Shown: in pieces, positions 1-6,387 of the stretch
Layout of the letters: every line of letters begins with the position of its first letter
Position numbering within the stretch: the stretch's first letter is position 1
Assembly: GCA_040255925.1 (NCBI GenBank)
Contig: JBDZVX010000128.1
Coordinates: 1-6,754, forward strand
DNA: 6,754 nt
Origin: Nitrolancea sp040255925
GTDB lineage: Bacteria; Chloroflexota; Chloroflexia; Thermomicrobiales; Thermomicrobiaceae
Direction of reading: 5' to 3'
Translations under genes and position numbers: made by a program
The notes under the pieces: model-generated
Seen by the model: only the letters and a program-made list of their open reading frames with translations
Databases searched by the model: none
Told to the model about the DNA's origin: nothing

Positions 1-2673
1 TTCCCCGAATCGCCCCACGCCATCCTCGACCCGGCCATCCGCTGGTTCCCGGCCGACGAAGCCCAGCGGGAGACCGGCATGGACAAGCTGATGCCGCCGC
101 TGGTGTTTCACCTGCGCCGCAAGGTGAAGGAGTGGCGCGACAGCGGCTACGTCGGAGCGACCGGTACCAGCAAGAGCTTGCTCAACTGGTGGTTCAACAC
201 TCCGCATCTCATGCCCCAGGCGGACGGCACGATGACCGAGTTTCAGTACTACTTTGCCCAGCGCGAGGCATTGGAGACAATCATCTACCTGTACGACGTG
301 GTGCGCGTGCGGGACAGGTTCGACCTGATGCGCTTCGACAGCTCCGAGGCGGTATCGGCGGGGATGTTTGACGAGACCTGGCGGCGCTTCGTGGTGAAGA
401 TGGCGACCGGCTCCGGCAAGACCAAGGTACTCAGCCTGGCGCTGGCCTGGAGTTTCTACCACAAGCTGTATGAGCCGGAGTCGGAGCTGGCGCGCAACTT
501 TCTGGTGATCGCCCCGAACATCATCGTGCTGGACCGGATCTACAAGGATTTTCAGGGCCTGCGCATCTTTTTGAAGGACGACCCGGTCATCCCCGACAAT
601 GGCGTGAACGGGCGCAACTGGCGCGATGACTTTCAGCTGACGTTGCACGTGCAGGATGATGTGCGCGTTACCCGCCCCACCGGCAACATCTTTTTGACGA
701 ATATCCACCGCGTCTATGCCGGCGACGACATCCCCGCTTCACCCGATGATGAGAACACCATGGATTATTTCCTGGGCAAACGGCCCAGCGGCGCGACCAC
801 CGACTCCAAAGTGGATCTGGGCATGATCGTGCGCGACATCGACGAACTGATGGTATTGAACGACGAGGCGCACCATATTCACGACCCGCGCATGGCCTGG
901 TTCAAATCGATCCAAGATATTCACAACCGGTTGAAGCAAAAAGGATCGGCGCTCTCCCTACAAGTGGACGTGACCGCGACGCCCAGGCACAACAACGGCG
1001 CGATCTTCGTGCAGACCGTAGCCGATTACCCATTGGTGGAAGCCATCTGGCAGAACGTGGTTAAGCATCCCGTCCTTCCCGATGATGCCAGCCGCGCCAA
1101 ACTGGTGGAGCGGCAGAGCGCCAAGTACACCGAGAAATATGCCGACTACATTCACCTGGGCGTCATCGAGTGGCGCAAGGCCTATGCCGAACACGAAAAG
1201 ATGGGCAAGAAAGCCATCCTATTCGTGATGACCGACGACACCCGCAACTGCGACGACGTGGCCGGCCACCTGGAAAGCCACTACCCCGACCTGAAAGACG
1301 CGGTCCTGGTCATCCATACCAAGAACAACGGTGAAATTTCCGAATCGACCTCCGGCAAAGCCAAAGAAGAATTGGAGAAACTGCGTAAGCAGTCCAACGA
1401 AATCGACGGGCTAGAGAGCCCCTACAAGGCCATCGTCTCGGTGATGATGCTCAAAGAGGGCTGGGATGTGCGCAACGTCACCACCATTGTCGGCCTGCGG
1501 GCCTATTCCGCCAAGAGCAACATCCTGCCGGAGCAGACCCTTGGGCGCGGTCTCCGCAAGATGTACCCGGGAAACGTCGAAGAATTTGTCAGCGTCGTCG
1601 GCACCGACGCCTTCATGGATTTTGTCGATTCAATCAAGGCCGAGGGCGTGGTGCTGGAACACAAGCCGATGGGCGAACGATCCAAGCCCAAGACGCCGCT
1701 GGTGGTAGAGATCGACAAAGACAACGACAAAAAAGACATTGACGCGCTGGATATTGAAATCCCCATCCTGACGCCGCGCGTCTACCGGGAGTACAAGAGC
1801 CTGCGCGAGCTGGACGTGAGCGCGCAAGAGTATCAACGCGTGGCGTACCAGCAGTTCAGCGAGCAGGAGCAGCGAGAGATCGTCTTCAAGGACGTCACGA
1901 GCGACGAGGTTACGCATACCACCGTGCTTGACACGACGGGCATCGCCGACTATCGCAGCGCGATCGGCTATTTCGCCCAGACCATAATGAGGGATCTGCA
2001 CCTGGTCAGTGGCTATGACGTGCTGTACGGCAAGGTCAAAGCTTTTGTGCAACGTGAGCTGTTCGATCGCCCGGTAGAACTGGAAGACCCTAATACCCTG
2101 CGCAACCTCTCGGAATTGGCTGCCACCAAGACTCTAATTGAGACCTTTGAGAAGGCGATTAACGCCCTGACGGTGCGGGACAAAGGCGATGCCGAAATCC
2201 GAGATACGATCAAGCTCCGGCAAACACGTCCCTTCGTCGCGAAGGATCAGGGCTACCTTGTCCCGAAAAAGAGCGTCTTCAACCGCATCATCGGTGACCG
2301 CCACTTTGAACTGGTATTCGCTAGCTTTCTGGAAGGCTGCGACGACGTGGTGTCCTTCGCCAAGAACTATCTGGCGGTCCACTTCAAGCTCGATTACGTG
2401 AACGCGGATGGCGATATTTCCAACTACTACCCGGACTTTTTTGTCAAGCTCGCGCGCAACCGGATATTCGTTGTCGAAACCAAAGGCCAGGAAGATCTGG
2501 ACGTGCCACTGAAAATGCAGCGGCTACGGCAATGGTGTGAGGATATTAACCGGGTCCAGGCAGACGTGAAATACGACTTTGTGTACGTGGATCAGGAAAG
2601 CTTCGAGCAATATCGACCGACCTCGTTCAAGCAGCTCGTAGAGGGCTTTAGGGAATACAAAGAGAACTCGTAA
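1..2673 (+). CDS. Type III restriction-like endonuclease subunit (DEAH helicase + PD-(D/E)xK nuclease), 5' partial
   Basis: Likely the ATP-dependent translocating and cutting (Res-like) subunit of a type III-like restriction system. The frame is open from base 1, and visible residues before the first ATG (base 79) look like the conserved family N-terminus (SPHAILDP, RWFPADEA), so the gene starts left of the window; probably only a short piece is missing. Numbering from base 1, 890 residues are visible: FAQREA (85-90, helicase entry region), Walker A MATGSGKT (134-141), DEAH box (288-291), motif III TAT (325-327), KEGWDV (485-490), and motif VI QTLGRGLR (512-519) with its two arginines. Near the C-terminus, PD (811-812) and ExK (E826, K828) form a PD-(D/E)xK nuclease core. 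All key residues are intact, so it looks functional. No methyltransferase lies downstream; a partner may sit to the left. A stand-alone helicase-nuclease defence role is the main alternative. Confidence 0.9.
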   Translation, partial: FPESPHAILDPAIRWFPADEAQRETGMDKLMPPLVFHLRRKVKEWRDSGYVGATGTSKSLLNWWFNTPHLMPQADGTMTEFQYYFAQREALETIIYLYDVVRVRDRFDLMRFDSSEAVSAGMFDETWRRFVVKMATGSGKTKVLSLALAWSFYHKLYEPESELARNFLVIAPNIIVLDRIYKDFQGLRIFLKDDPVIPDNGVNGRNWRDDFQLTLHVQDDVRVTRPTGNIFLTNIHRVYAGDDIPASPDDENTMDYFLGKRPSGATTDSKVDLGMIVRDIDELMVLNDEAHHIHDPRMAWFKSIQDIHNRLKQKGSALSLQVDVTATPRHNNGAIFVQTVADYPLVEAIWQNVVKHPVLPDDASRAKLVERQSAKYTEKYADYIHLGVIEWRKAYAEHEKMGKKAILFVMTDDTRNCDDVAGHLESHYPDLKDAVLVIHTKNNGEISESTSGKAKEELEKLRKQSNEIDGLESPYKAIVSVMMLKEGWDVRNVTTIVGLRAYSAKSNILPEQTLGRGLRKMYPGNVEEFVSVVGTDAFMDFVDSIKAEGVVLEHKPMGERSKPKTPLVVEIDKDNDKKDIDALDIEIPILTPRVYREYKSLRELDVSAQEYQRVAYQQFSEQEQREIVFKDVTSDEVTHTTVLDTTGIADYRSAIGYFAQTIMRDLHLVSGYDVLYGKVKAFVQRELFDRPVELEDPNTLRNLSELAATKTLIETFEKAINALTVRDKGDAEIRDTIKLRQTRPFVAKDQGYLVPKKSVFNRIIGDRHFELVFASFLEGCDDVVSFAKNYLAVHFKLDYVNADGDISNYYPDFFVKLARNRIFVVETKGQEDLDVPLKMQRLRQWCEDINRVQADVKYDFVYVDQESFEQYRPTSFKQLVEGFREYKENS

Positions 2674-2739
2674 CCGGACACCGAACCCGGCCACGATGCC
2701 GCCGGAATGTTGCCCTCACCGAGAGCCCCCGCCCCCCGG

Positions 2740-2765
2740 CCCCTCCCCCAATTCTGGGAGAGGGG
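2740..2765. terminator. Stem-loop between convergent genes, possible bidirectional transcription barrier
   Basis: Bases 2740-2749 (CCCCTCCCCC) pair with 2756-2765 (GGGAGAGGGG) around a 6-base loop AATTCT: nine pairs and one C/A mismatch. It lies 67 bp past the restriction gene stop and about 140 bp past the ferritin-like stop on the other strand. There is no T-run on either side, so it is not a canonical intrinsic terminator. A terminator role is inferred from position only. Confidence 0.3.
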
Positions 2766-2776
2766 AGTAGGGGCAG

Positions 2777-2868
2777 GCCCCCGTGCCTGCCCTTTGCCCC
2801 CGTGCCTGCCCTTTGCCCCCGTGCCTGCCCTTTGCCCCCGTGCCTGCCCTTTGCCCCCGTGCCTGCCC
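2777..2868. repeat. 19-bp tandem repeat, 4.8 copies
   Basis: The unit gcccccgtgcctgcccttt starts at 2777, 2796, 2815 and 2834 with no mismatch between copies; a fifth partial copy (16 of 19 bases) runs 2853-2868. The period of 19 is not a multiple of three, so a frame crossing it cycles through all three phases, which argues against coding. Perfect identity suggests recent expansion, by slippage or unequal exchange. Just upstream, GGGCAGGC (2771-2778) is the exact reverse complement of GCCTGCCC, which occurs in every copy. Confidence 0.95.
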
Positions 2869-2907
2869 GGCGGGGGTGAGGGCCGAAATGCGTGAGGGTC
2901 ATCACGC

Positions 2908-3351
2908 TTAATCAGACGTGCGCCGGAGCAGCTTCTCCAGCTCCTCCTTGTGGCCCGTTTCATCGCTGATCATGTCTTGCAGGTCGTTGGCGAGACCGTA
3001 ATCGCCGAATGCTTCCGCCTGTTTCATGCGGTCCACATAGCGGGGAATCGTCTCCCGCTCATACTTCAACGCCTGCTCGAGCATCGCCCGCGGCTCGTTG
3101 GCCGTCGCCACCTCGGCCGGCATCGTCGTCGGCGTGCCGCCGAGCGCCGTAATCTTGTCGGCGAGGAACTGGGCATGACGCAGTTCGTCGGGAATCTCAG
3201 AGGCAAAGAAGCCCTTAAGCTCCACACGGTTCATGCCACTCACCATCGCGGCATAGGTGTTATAGGCGATGACTGCCTGATATTCGTGTGCCAGGTCCTC
3301 GTTCAATGCATCGATCAGCGCCTGCGCGTCCGGTTGATTTCCCGCGGTCAT
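2908..3351 (-). CDS. Ferritin-like diiron protein (bacterioferritin-type four-helix bundle)
   Basis: Predicted iron storage or iron/peroxide-detoxifying protein of the ferritin-like superfamily, 147 residues, cytosolic, all-helical. Numbered from the ATG at 3351, the ligand set matches bacterioferritin: E23, E56 and H59 (in EIPDELRH), E98 (in KYERE), E131 and H134 (in DETGH). Spacings are nearly those of bacterioferritin (33, 3, 42, 33, 3). The residue after the second ligand glutamate, where bacterioferritins carry the haem-ligating Met, is Leu57, so interface haem binding is doubtful. Start choice: an ATG two codons earlier (3357) lies only 1 base from GAGGAGG, while 3351 lies 7 bases from it and is preferred. 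The gene is divergent from the haem-synthesis gene chdC, fitting an iron-related role. Whether it forms a 24-mer cage or a smaller assembly cannot be told. Confidence 0.85.
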   Translation of the reverse strand: MTAGNQPDAQALIDALNEDLAHEYQAVIAYNTYAAMVSGMNRVELKGFFASEIPDELRHAQFLADKITALGGTPTTMPAEVATANEPRAMLEQALKYERETIPRYVDRMKQAEAFGDYGLANDLQDMISDETGHKEELEKLLRRTSD

Positions 3352-3358
3352 CCGCATA

Positions 3359-3365
3359 CCTCCTC
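3359..3365 (-). promoter_or_regulatory. Ribosome binding site of the ferritin-like gene (decides the start)
   Basis: On the minus strand this reads GAGGAGG. It is 1 base from the ATG at 3357 but 7 bases from the in-frame ATG at 3351, so it supports the later start. Confidence 0.75.
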
Positions 3366-3420
3366 GTCTACTCGCTATTCATCGGTATCGACGGGAACCG
3401 CAAGAACCGTTCACCGGCCT

Positions 3421-3461
3421 GGTGCGAGCCTGTGGAGCTCGGTAATAGCCGGTGCGGGCCT
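3421..3461. repeat. Pair of 11-mer direct repeats in the divergent control region
   Basis: GGTGCGAGCCT (3421-3431) and GGTGCGGGCCT (3451-3461) match at 10 of 11 positions and start exactly 30 bp apart, close to three helical turns. CACCGGC (3412-3418) and GCCGGTG (3448-3454) also form a perfect inverted pair. The repeats sit upstream of both divergent genes, which is where a shared regulator would bind. An operator role is inference, and GC-rich spacers give some such matches by chance. Confidence 0.35.
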
Positions 3462-3471
3462 CCCGGGAACG

Positions 3472-3480
3472 TGGCATAAT
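3472..3480 (+). promoter_or_regulatory. Candidate extended -10 promoter for chdC
   Basis: TGGCATAAT fits an extended -10 (TGn plus CATAAT, five of six bases to TATAAT) in an otherwise GC-rich spacer, 56 bases before the chdC start. No convincing TTGACA-like -35 lies 16-18 bp upstream, as is tolerated for extended -10 promoters. It would give a leader of about 50 bases. Confidence 0.35.
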
Positions 3481-3519
3481 CGTCCTGAAGTGGGGAAATT
3501 GCCACTGGAGACCTGGGAG

Positions 3520-3528
3520 AAGGAGGAG
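3520..3528 (+). promoter_or_regulatory. Ribosome binding site of chdC
   Basis: AAGGAGGAG lies 8 bases before the ATG at 3537, a near-perfect Shine-Dalgarno site that fixes the start. Confidence 0.85.
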
Positions 3529-3536
3529 TTACGCCG

Positions 3537-4208
3537 ATGGCTGGAAATCCAACCTATACCGTCTTCTGGCTCTACAAAGTCGATCCTTCCTGGCGCGGGC
3601 GATCGGAAAGCGACAAGGCACAGGCTCGGGAAGCGTTCCTGAGTACGTTGGAAAGCCACCAGGATGTCAGTCTCCGGGCGGCCTACTCAAGCGTTGGATT
3701 TTGTGCCGATGTCGATTTAATTCTCTGGACGGTCGCGGCGAGCGCCGAGGCGCTGCAACAGCTCGCCATCGATCTGAACCGCACCGAGCTGGGGCGGGCG
3801 CTGGAGATGAAGCACGCCTACCTCGGGATCGCTGGCTTCTCCCGGTACGATGCCGAGCATGGTCCGGCCTTCCTCAAGGGTATCCCGCCGAAGCGCTATC
3901 TGAGCGTCTACCCGTTCATCAAGACGCCGGAGTGGTATGTCCTCCCGTTCGAAGAGCGTCGAGCGATGATGGCGGTCCACGGCAACCTGGGTGATGAGTA
4001 TCCGACCTCCCTGACCAATACGGTCAGCTCCTTCGGCATCGCCGATCAGGAGTTCGTCGTCGCCCTGGAAGAGGACGACCTGGCCGTGTTGGTCCAGATG
4101 GTCCAGCGGTTGCGGGAAGCCAAGGTTCGCATCTACACCAAAATTGATACGCCGATCTTCCTCGGGGTTCGAAAACCGGCTGAAGAGGTACTCACCGACC
4201 TTGGATAA
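3537..4208 (+). CDS. hemQ: Coproheme decarboxylase ChdC/HemQ (chlorite dismutase family)
   Basis: Predicted last enzyme of coproporphyrin-dependent haem synthesis: peroxide-driven decarboxylation of two propionates of coproheme to give haem b, in the cytosol. At 223 residues it has the length of the shorter ChdC proteins. Conserved features: DLILW (60-64); YPFIK (125-129), where Tyr125 aligns with the catalytic radical tyrosine and Lys129 with the following conserved lysine; EWYVLPFEERRAMM (132-145); and VHG with His148 as the likely proximal haem ligand. His108 (in EHGPAFL) is 17 residues before Tyr125, and His148 is 23 after it. These are the same spacings as the distal His118, Tyr135 and proximal His158 I recall for Corynebacterium diphtheriae ChdC. 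The distal Arg of true chlorite dismutases is not evident in the NTVSSFGIADQEF stretch. The strong ribosome site supports the start. A heme peroxidase of unknown role in the same family is the main alternative. Confidence 0.8.
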   Translation: MAGNPTYTVFWLYKVDPSWRGRSESDKAQAREAFLSTLESHQDVSLRAAYSSVGFCADVDLILWTVAASAEALQQLAIDLNRTELGRALEMKHAYLGIAGFSRYDAEHGPAFLKGIPPKRYLSVYPFIKTPEWYVLPFEERRAMMAVHGNLGDEYPTSLTNTVSSFGIADQEFVVALEEDDLAVLVQMVQRLREAKVRIYTKIDTPIFLGVRKPAEEVLTDLG

Positions 4209-5514
4209 CCGGCGTATTCGGCCGACGGTCGCTACCATCTACCAGAGCGGTATCCTCATCCTGCTGCTCGGTCTGCTGGTCAACCTGAGCCGAAACCTAC
4301 GCCTGCTCCGAAAATTGGAAGAATTCGATCAGCCCGCTGGCGAGGCGGACGTACCGCTGGTCTCCGTTCTCATCCCGGCACGGAACGAAGAACGCTGTAT
4401 CGAGCGGTGCGTCCGATCGCTGGCGACGCAAGACTACCCCAATATCGAGATCCTGGTCTTAGATGATCAGTCCCATGACCGCACTCCGGAGATCGTGGCG
4501 GCCATCGCCCGGGAGCACCCGTCGGTCCGCCTGCTCCAAGGGAGCCCGCTCCCGGACGGCTGGGTCGGCAAACCGTGGGCCTGCCAGCAACTCGGATGCG
4601 AGGCACTCGGCGATCTCCTCCTGTTCGTCGATGCCGACACCTGGTTCGCACCCGAGGCCATCGGCCGGATGGTCACCGCGATGAGCGAGTCCGGTGCCGA
4701 TGTAGTCTCAGCCATCCCCTGGGAGGAGACGGTCACCTACGGCGAGCGACTCGCCATACCGACCGTCCACATCGCATTCCTGTCGCCGGTACCGCTGGAC
4801 TGGATCGAGCGGCATTCGAACCCTGATCTGGCCATTGCGATCGGCCAGTTTCTCGGCTTCACACGCGAGATCTACGAGCGGATCGGCGGGCACGAACTGG
4901 TCGCCGACCGCATTCTCGATGACCTGGGTATCGCCCGTGTCGTGAAACGGCATGGCGGGCGGATTCTCATCGTCAGCGCAGTCGAGAGTGTCGGCTGCCG
5001 GATGTACCAGTCGTGGGATGAGGTCCGGCGGGGATTCGCCAAAAACGCGTTCGCGCTGCACAACGAGCGGATGGCCCCCGCCGCGCTGACTGAGATCAGC
5101 GGAGTCATGCTCTTCGTCGTGCCAGCCGCGCTGGTGGCCGTAAACGGCTTCCGGCGCCGGTTCACCGTCAACGGATTCTGGCTGCCAGTCCTGCAGTACG
5201 CGATCGCGGTCGCGTGTCGCTTCCAGGTCAACCGGCGCTTCCGCTTCCCGCTGATCGACAGCCTGACGATGCCGGCCTCGATATCGGCGCAGTTGTACAT
5301 CCTGGCGAATTCCATCTGGTGGCGCCGCCATCCCGACGGCTATCATTGGAAAGGGCGGAATTATCCCCAGACTGGAGGCCGCTCCGGGCCGTGCCTGCCG
5401 TCCGGGTCAAGCGAGCCAGGCGACAAGCAGACCGGTGACGGCGCCAACGGCCGAGCCGAGGACGTTAACCACGTCATTGTTCACGAAGCGCGCACCTTGA
5501 CTCGGGATCGTTAG
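4201..5514 (+). CDS. Membrane-anchored GT2 family glycosyltransferase (carotenoid/lipid glycosyltransferase-like)
   Basis: Predicted to transfer a sugar from a nucleotide-sugar to a lipid acceptor at the cytoplasmic membrane face. The GT-A fold is clear: VSVLIPARNEE (from residue 54), donor-site DD (88-89), the metal-binding DAD (144-146), GKPWACQQ, and DD (240-241) at the usual catalytic-base position. Hydrophobic segments lie at about 17-29, 301-315, 325-340 and 352-370. The pattern resembles CruC/CrtQ-type carotenoid glycosyltransferases; the acceptor is not determined. Start: the frame has no good ATG; TTG 4201 overlaps the chdC stop by 8 bases, with GAAGAGG 12 bases upstream, suggesting translational coupling. 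An upstream TTG (4144) lacks a ribosome site. The family-like region seems to end at WKGRNY (383-388); the last 49 residues are low in hydrophobic content and their codons run antisense over the 3' end of the next gene. Confidence 0.8.
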   Translation: MDNRRIRPTVATIYQSGILILLLGLLVNLSRNLRLLRKLEEFDQPAGEADVPLVSVLIPARNEERCIERCVRSLATQDYPNIEILVLDDQSHDRTPEIVAAIAREHPSVRLLQGSPLPDGWVGKPWACQQLGCEALGDLLLFVDADTWFAPEAIGRMVTAMSESGADVVSAIPWEETVTYGERLAIPTVHIAFLSPVPLDWIERHSNPDLAIAIGQFLGFTREIYERIGGHELVADRILDDLGIARVVKRHGGRILIVSAVESVGCRMYQSWDEVRRGFAKNAFALHNERMAPAALTEISGVMLFVVPAALVAVNGFRRRFTVNGFWLPVLQYAIAVACRFQVNRRFRFPLIDSLTMPASISAQLYILANSIWWRRHPDGYHWKGRNYPQTGGRSGPCLPSGSSEPGDKQTGDGANGRAEDVNHVIVHEARTLTRDR

Positions 5515-6228
5515 CTCCCCGCAAAGATGCACCCGCTGCTCGGTATCGAGCGCGCACCGCGGGCAACGATAGACACACTGGACCGTGGCCCCGAGCAGGC
5601 TATCGGCCAGCGAGCCGGCCAGCGCCGCGACCACCGCCACCCCAAGAAGACGTCCGGCGCTCACCTGCGCGATGTCCGGCGTCAGTAGTTTCGCCAGAAC
5701 CGCGACGGTACCGATCATCACCCCGCCCGCCAGCGCCGCCAGCAGACCAAGTCCGGTCATACCGCCCGACGTCCCCGGCTGTACCACGCGTCCAGACCGG
5801 ATCGATCTGGGAGACTCCGGGCTGAGCACGCCGATCTCGGTCGACCAGGTGTCGGCGGTAGCCGCCGCCATCGCGCCAAGGAACGCCGGGAACACAGCGG
5901 CCGGGGAGAGGATTCCGGCTATCAGCGCCAGCAGTGCGGCAACACCCCCGTTGGCCAGCACCTGTCCGAGATCGCGCTGGGAGCCCTTCTCGACGACCCC
6001 GCTCAGCCGTGCTTTGCGCGATTCCCCGATCTTCGACAGCGCGCTCGACAGGACAAAGAACGCCACCACGACGGCCGCCCAGGCCAAGCCGCCAAACGCG
6101 AAGACAGCCGTCCCGACCAGGACCGCTCCGAGAACACCACCGACGGTCAGGGAAGCTCGAAGCCAGCCCGCGATCGCGATCGCCAGGCTCAGGGCAAACC
6201 CGAGCCCGAGATCGAGCAAGTTCGGCAT
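5407..6228 (-). CDS. DUF92 family integral membrane protein (relative of plant VTE6 phytyl-phosphate kinase)
   Basis: A 273-residue polytopic membrane protein of the DUF92/TIGR00297 family. Plant and cyanobacterial members (VTE6) phosphorylate phytyl phosphate for tocopherol and quinone synthesis; the substrate in non-phototrophic bacteria is not settled, so an isoprenoid-phosphate kinase role here is inference. Family blocks visible: SALSKIG (62-68), KGSQRDLGQVLANGG (81-95), ADTWSTEIG (125-133), PGTSGG (151-156), GSLADSLLGA (205-214), NNDVVN (250-255). A Cys cluster (C218, C222, C225, then H234 and C236) could bind metal. Hydrophobic segments at about 8-21, 28-60, 96-120, 157-180, 196-212 and 256-272. 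Start: GGGGAGG is 4 bases from the ATG at 6228 and 1 base from a GTG at 6231, so ATG is preferred. The 3' end overlaps the convergent glycosyltransferase frame by 108 bp. Confidence 0.85.
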   Translation of the reverse strand: MPNLLDLGLGFALSLAIAIAGWLRASLTVGGVLGAVLVGTAVFAFGGLAWAAVVVAFFVLSSALSKIGESRKARLSGVVEKGSQRDLGQVLANGGVAALLALIAGILSPAAVFPAFLGAMAAATADTWSTEIGVLSPESPRSIRSGRVVQPGTSGGMTGLGLLAALAGGVMIGTVAVLAKLLTPDIAQVSAGRLLGVAVVAALAGSLADSLLGATVQCVYRCPRCALDTEQRVHLCGELTIPSQGARFVNNDVVNVLGSAVGAVTGLLVAWLA

Positions 6229-6387
6229 CACGCCTCCCCGCGATCAACCCCGCCGTCCCTGGCTATGGGTGCGCCATCCAAGGATGAACTCGCCATCAGA
6301 GGAATGCCGGAAACAGCACGGCGAGCGGGTGAAACGGGAGATCGGCCGCTCGCCAGTGGTGAGGATGGGTTTCTCACGCCGGGGCCA
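6229..6387. other. Short spacer between two minus-strand genes
   Basis: 159 bases with no credible gene. It holds the DUF92 ribosome site (6233-6239, GGGGAGG on the minus strand). At its edge a perfect 5-bp stem, GGGCC (6382-6386) with GGCCC (6392-6396), closes a 5-base loop that contains part of the upstream gene's stop codon. No T-run follows, so read-through transcription from the upstream gene into the DUF92 gene is possible. Confidence 0.5.

Larger units (their letters stand above)
2712..2883. repeat. Inverted-repeat-bounded G/C-rich intergenic element (REP/MITE-like)
   Basis: The ends are a perfect 9-bp inverted repeat: GCCCTCACC at 2712-2720 and GGTGAGGGC at 2875-2883. Just inside, CCCCCGCC on the left and GGCGGGGG on the right extend the complementarity after a short interruption (GAGAG). 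The interior holds a strong hairpin and a 19-bp tandem array. It has no coding capacity and sits between convergent genes, the usual place for dispersed palindromic repeats. I recall similar C/T-rich palindromes scattered in Chloroflexota and other high-GC genomes, but copy number cannot be judged from one window. Confidence 0.55.
2674..2907. other. Convergent intergenic region, no gene
   Basis: Lies between the stop of the restriction gene (+) and the stop of the ferritin-like gene (-). The first 38 bases (2674-2711) and the last 24 (2884-2907) show nothing recognisable. The middle is a palindrome-bounded, C-rich element with a hairpin and a 19-bp tandem array, listed separately. Open frames that cross it translate to low-complexity Gly/Arg/Lys or Pro/Cys strings dictated by the repeat and are not credible proteins. 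Confidence 0.8.

Noticed and set aside
2777..2868. CRISPR array
   Set aside because: Units are only 19 bp, directly contiguous and identical, with no unique spacers and no cas genes.
2592..2963. Minus-strand (and overlapping plus-strand) open frames across the 19-bp array
   Set aside because: Their sequence is Gly/Arg/Lys or Pro/Cys low complexity produced by the tandem repeat; they overlap the ends of two well-supported genes and lack a ribosome site.
2950..3642. 230-codon plus-strand frame over the ferritin-like gene
   Set aside because: Its content is an antisense shadow of the ferritin-like gene (Arg/His-rich), and it runs through the control region into chdC in another frame.
4144..4200. 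Longer start for the glycosyltransferase
   Set aside because: The TTG at 4144 lies well inside chdC with no ribosome site, and the added residues are polar and precede the expected N-terminal membrane segment.
6170..6183. Overlapping GCGATCGC octamers (HIP1-like)
   Set aside because: They fall in an Ala-Ile repeat of the DUF92 coding sequence and are explained by codon use in a GC-rich genome.
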